From the NCBI GenBank assembly GCA_946405485.1, contig CAMJHJ010000117.1, positions 1 through 7,521 on the forward strand: 7,521 nt of DNA, read 5' to 3'. This document shows, one piece after another, positions 5,233-7,521 of the stretch; positions within the stretch are counted from its first letter, which is position 1, and every line of letters begins with the position of its first letter. The notes below the pieces were generated by a model that did no database searches, was not told the DNA's origin, and worked only from the letters and a program-made list of their open reading frames with translations. The position numbers were made by a program, and so were the translations under genes. This stretch comes from an uncultured Bacteroidales bacterium. Its GTDB lineage: Bacteria; Bacteroidota; Bacteroidia; Bacteroidales; UBA932.

Positions 5233-6606
5233 ATGAAAACTTCGGCGCTGAGCGGGCTTCGCGCCCGACTCTTTTTTCTATTTATGCTCCTGATGCTGGC
5301 CGGGGTGGCGGCTTGCGACCGGCTGGAACCGGACATCCACATCCGACGCAGCTTAACCTTTCCTTCCCATGACAAGAGCCGGGTCCACCGCGGCGGAGTG
5401 GCTGTGGATTCGACCGGCGCGCCGGTCGTCATCCCGCCGGACGGGCTTTTCGTCACGGCTATCGCCTACCCCGATAGGTACGACTGGCGCCGGGATACGG
5501 CCAGGGGCGACATACGCGGCCGCCTGCTCTTGCTCCGGATGCGGGACGAAACGGCCGCTTTCGATACGGTGCTCGCGCTGGAAGCCGGTGCCGGACGCCC
5601 CATCAGCCTGGACCCCGACCGCCACCAGTTCACCGGCGGCCACCTCTACACCCAATGCATCACCGAAGCCGGCACCATCTACCGCCAAGACGGCCGCACG
5701 GTGTTCCTGTCCCGGGAACGCGAGTATCTGCGCGGGATCCTGGCGCAGGATGATGACGCCCTCTACACCCTGTCCCAACGTCTTGACGGAGCGGGCGGAT
5801 TTGTGCTCCGGCGCAACTGGAAACCCCTTCTGGCCCGCGAGGGCGGCCGCCTCCACGGCAGCCTCGGCGAACCGGGCTGGAGCCGTACGGGAGCCCTGTT
5901 CGCAGATGGCGGCGATGTCTGCTTCTTTTATGATAATACCGGCAGCGACGGGACATCCGGCAGCGACGGAGGGTGGATCCTCGTCCGCTGTAGGGCTGGT
6001 TCTGAAGGACAATCCTCGGAAGCGGCCGCGCGGGAAGTCCGGGAGGAACCGGTCACGCTTCCCGACGGCATCACCCAGCTGTACGATCTCCGCTGCTATG
6101 ACGGCGTCCTCTGCGTCGCCTGCCGCTGGAAGCAGCGCGAGCCGGTGCTATTCGTTGGAAATAAGAAATACGACCTGTCCGCCACCTTCCCCACCCCGGC
6201 CGCCAAGTCCGGTTTCCGCCTCCTATGCGGCGATGCCGGCATCCGGATCAGCGGAGCGGTCCGCCTCCGGTACAACGGCCGGCTCTACACCTGCCTGTGG
6301 TCTGAGAAACGGCTCCTGGCGACGAAGGAGGGCCATTGCGATTGGTGGGATCCGGAGTTCTTCGTGCGGAAGGAAAATGGCCGTGTCGTGGAAACCGGTA
6401 TCGACGGATGCTCCTACCCTTTGGAAGGCGGCACCCTGATGATGCCCGCCTGCGCCTTCCGGACCGGCTCCGACCTCTATCTCGCCCTGGCCGGCGGCTC
6501 GACCGGGAATGACGACCCCGTCCCCGGCAGTCCCGTCCTCTGGCACAACGGAGAGTCCATCCCTCTCATCCTCAACGGTTTCCCCACCTCCGTCACCGTC
6601 CGGTGA
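5233..6606 (+). CDS. Predicted lipoprotein of unknown function, possibly a diverged beta-propeller
   Basis: A 457-residue protein with a lipoprotein signal peptide: MKTSALSGLRAR, a Leu/Phe-rich core, and the lipobox VAAC with the acylated Cys at residue 28. The ATG at 5233 was chosen because the same frame's earlier GTG (5170) lies inside the terminator hairpin. I recognise no named family. The body is rich in short beta-strand patterns with repeated turn motifs such as DGRTVFL, YDGVLCVACRW, YNGRLYTCLW and, near the end, SDLYLALAGG followed by VLWHNGESIPLILNG. The last part resembles the 'V-Y-V-A-G ... W-K-N-G' repeats of secreted Bacteroidota propeller-like lipoproteins, so a diverged beta-propeller is my best guess. 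It has 12 Cys including the acylated one, many for a Bacteroidota lipoprotein. A small Gly/Ser/Asp loop (GSDGTSGSDGG) is encoded by an 11-base direct repeat at 5941-5951 and 5959-5969. Probable location is the outer membrane; substrate or partner is unknown. It ends 13 bases from the convergent nagA. Confidence 0.8.
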   Translation: MKTSALSGLRARLFFLFMLLMLAGVAACDRLEPDIHIRRSLTFPSHDKSRVHRGGVAVDSTGAPVVIPPDGLFVTAIAYPDRYDWRRDTARGDIRGRLLLLRMRDETAAFDTVLALEAGAGRPISLDPDRHQFTGGHLYTQCITEAGTIYRQDGRTVFLSREREYLRGILAQDDDALYTLSQRLDGAGGFVLRRNWKPLLAREGGRLHGSLGEPGWSRTGALFADGGDVCFFYDNTGSDGTSGSDGGWILVRCRAGSEGQSSEAAAREVREEPVTLPDGITQLYDLRCYDGVLCVACRWKQREPVLFVGNKKYDLSATFPTPAAKSGFRLLCGDAGIRISGAVRLRYNGRLYTCLWSEKRLLATKEGHCDWWDPEFFVRKENGRVVETGIDGCSYPLEGGTLMMPACAFRTGSDLYLALAGGSTGNDDPVPGSPVLWHNGESIPLILNGFPTSVTVR

Positions 6607-6619
6607 CTGATGGAAAAAC

Positions 6620-7521
6620 CTAAACGATCCGGCGGCCGGCGACGAGGACGTGGGAGACGCGGATGTCGTCGTCGAAGATGACGATGTCGGCATCCTTGCC
6701 GGGAGCGATGCTGCCCTTGCGGTCCGAGAGGCCCATGAAGCGCGCCGGATTCACCGTCATCATCTTGACGGCATCCACCACGCTGCAGCCCGCGATCTGG
6801 ACCATCGTGCGGACCAGGCGGTCCGTCGTCGCGACGCTGCCCGCGAAACAACTGCGGTCGGGCATCTTGGCCACGCCATCCTCGACGATGACCTCCCGCC
6901 CTTCGGCAAGGCCGCCCAAGATACTCTTTCCCTCGGGCATGCCCGCCGCCCTCATGGAATCCGTAACCAGCGCGATGCGGTCCACGCCCTTGATCTTCAG
7001 GACCAGTTTCAGCAGCGACTGGGGCACGTGGACGCCGTCCGCGATGATCTCGATGCTCATCCCATCCTGATAGTAGCCATACTCGACCACGCCCGCATAG
7101 CGGTAGGCGTTACGGCGCGTCACGGTGCTCATGCAGGAGAAGAAATGCGTCAGGTGCTCCGCGCCGCTCAGGTAAGCAGCTTCACACTCTTCGAAAGTAG
7201 CATTGGTGTGGCCGATGGATGCCAGGATTCCCCGTGCCTTCAAGGCGGCAGCGAAAGCAGGCGCCCCGTCCAGCTCGGGCGCGAAACTCCAGCGTTTCAG
7301 GATGTCTCCGCCCTTCTCCAGGATCGCATTATAATCCTCCGGCTTGGGACAGCGCAGGTAAGCAGGATCTTGGGCGCCGGCCTGCTCAGGCGCGAAATAC
7401 GGTCCCTCCAGGTGAAGGCCCCCCATCACCGCACCGTCGTGGCAATAGGCCTGGGCTTTGCGGTAGGTCTCGAACGAATCGAACAACAATTCATTGGAGC
7501 TCGTGCAGGTCGTGGGATACA
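6620..7521 (-). CDS. nagA: N-acetylglucosamine-6-phosphate deacetylase, C-terminal part (runs off the window)
   Basis: NagA removes the acetyl group from N-acetylglucosamine-6-phosphate in the cytoplasm, giving glucosamine-6-phosphate for glycolysis or for peptidoglycan precursors. About 300 codons are visible and the frame is open to the window edge, so the true start and roughly 80-90 N-terminal residues, including the metal-binding HxH, lie outside. In order, the visible part shows YPTTCTSSNE, the metal-site motif HLEGPYF, SIGHTNATFEE (metal His), HLTHFFSCM (metal His), EIIADGVHVP (substrate His) and LVTDSMRAAGMPEG (catalytic Asp). It closes with the usual MTVNPARFMGL, a GSIAPGKDADIVIFD strand and a short tail. 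The residues equivalent to the substrate-contacting Asn-Ala of the E. coli enzyme (THLYNAM) are Ser-Cys here, which I take as a subfamily trait. The stop is TAG at 6622-6620. The gene converges on the lipoprotein gene with a 13-base gap and no clear terminator between them. Confidence 0.95.
   Translation of the reverse strand, partial: YPTTCTSSNELLFDSFETYRKAQAYCHDGAVMGGLHLEGPYFAPEQAGAQDPAYLRCPKPEDYNAILEKGGDILKRWSFAPELDGAPAFAAALKARGILASIGHTNATFEECEAAYLSGAEHLTHFFSCMSTVTRRNAYRYAGVVEYGYYQDGMSIEIIADGVHVPQSLLKLVLKIKGVDRIALVTDSMRAAGMPEGKSILGGLAEGREVIVEDGVAKMPDRSCFAGSVATTDRLVRTMVQIAGCSVVDAVKMMTVNPARFMGLSDRKGSIAPGKDADIVIFDDDIRVSHVLVAGRRIV

Noticed and set aside
5369..6439. A 356-codon plus-strand frame inside the lipoprotein gene
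   Set aside because: It is Ser/Ala/Pro/Arg-rich out-of-frame product with no start context. The lipoprotein frame has a clean signal peptide and lipobox.
6593..6606. TCACCG/CGGTGA inverted repeat at the end of the lipoprotein gene as a bidirectional terminator
   Set aside because: The loop would be too small at full pairing, the stem is short, and no T-run follows on either strand.
7487..7489. A TTG as the start of nagA
   Set aside because: The frame stays open to the window edge and the upstream residues (YPTTCTSSNE) are typical NagA sequence, so the true start is outside.

Overview
The window looks like a chromosomal stretch from a fairly GC-rich member of the Bacteroidota, most likely Bacteroidales. 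The grounds are protein style and gene company, not a marker gene. They are an ECF sigma factor overlapping a gene for a protein with an inner-membrane helix and an outer-membrane-type beta-barrel, a TPR protein next to a degenerate EnvC/M23 protein, a lipoprotein with no close relative I can name, a Bacteroidota-style NagA, and weak Shine-Dalgarno signals. No mobile element, CRISPR array, tRNA or rRNA was seen. No gene-free stretch exceeds about 130 bases.

Layout. Bases 1-63 (minus) may be the first 21 codons of a gene leaving the window. A possible minus-strand terminator lies at 71-114. Bases 133-3122 (minus) form a two-gene operon: a secreted 575-residue TPR protein, then an EnvC-like coiled-coil/LytM protein, coupled through an ATGA overlap. 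Bases 3123-3251 are a divergent control region with an 8-bp inverted repeat. Bases 3252-5118 (plus) are a two-gene operon of an ECF sigma factor and its probable membrane-spanning anti-sigma factor, closed by a clear intrinsic terminator at 5163-5186. Bases 5233-6606 (plus) encode a 457-residue lipoprotein of unknown function. Bases 6620-7521 (minus) hold the C-terminal three quarters of NagA, convergent with the lipoprotein gene.

How the genes may work together. The most interesting unit is the sigma/anti-sigma pair. The downstream protein has a short cytoplasmic segment suited to hold the sigma factor, one transmembrane helix, a Cys-free Pro/Ala/Lys-rich linker of about 155 residues, and a C-terminal beta-barrel. 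One polypeptide could therefore carry a signal from the outer membrane to RNA polymerase. This matches the dual membrane-spanning anti-sigma factor (Dma) idea reported, as I recall, in Bacteroides thetaiotaomicron, so the class is not wholly new, but this member and its regulon appear unexplored. Across the shared control region lies a cell-wall-remodelling operon, and an outer-envelope lipoprotein and an amino-sugar recycling enzyme follow. An envelope theme is therefore plausible, but regulatory links between these units are inference.
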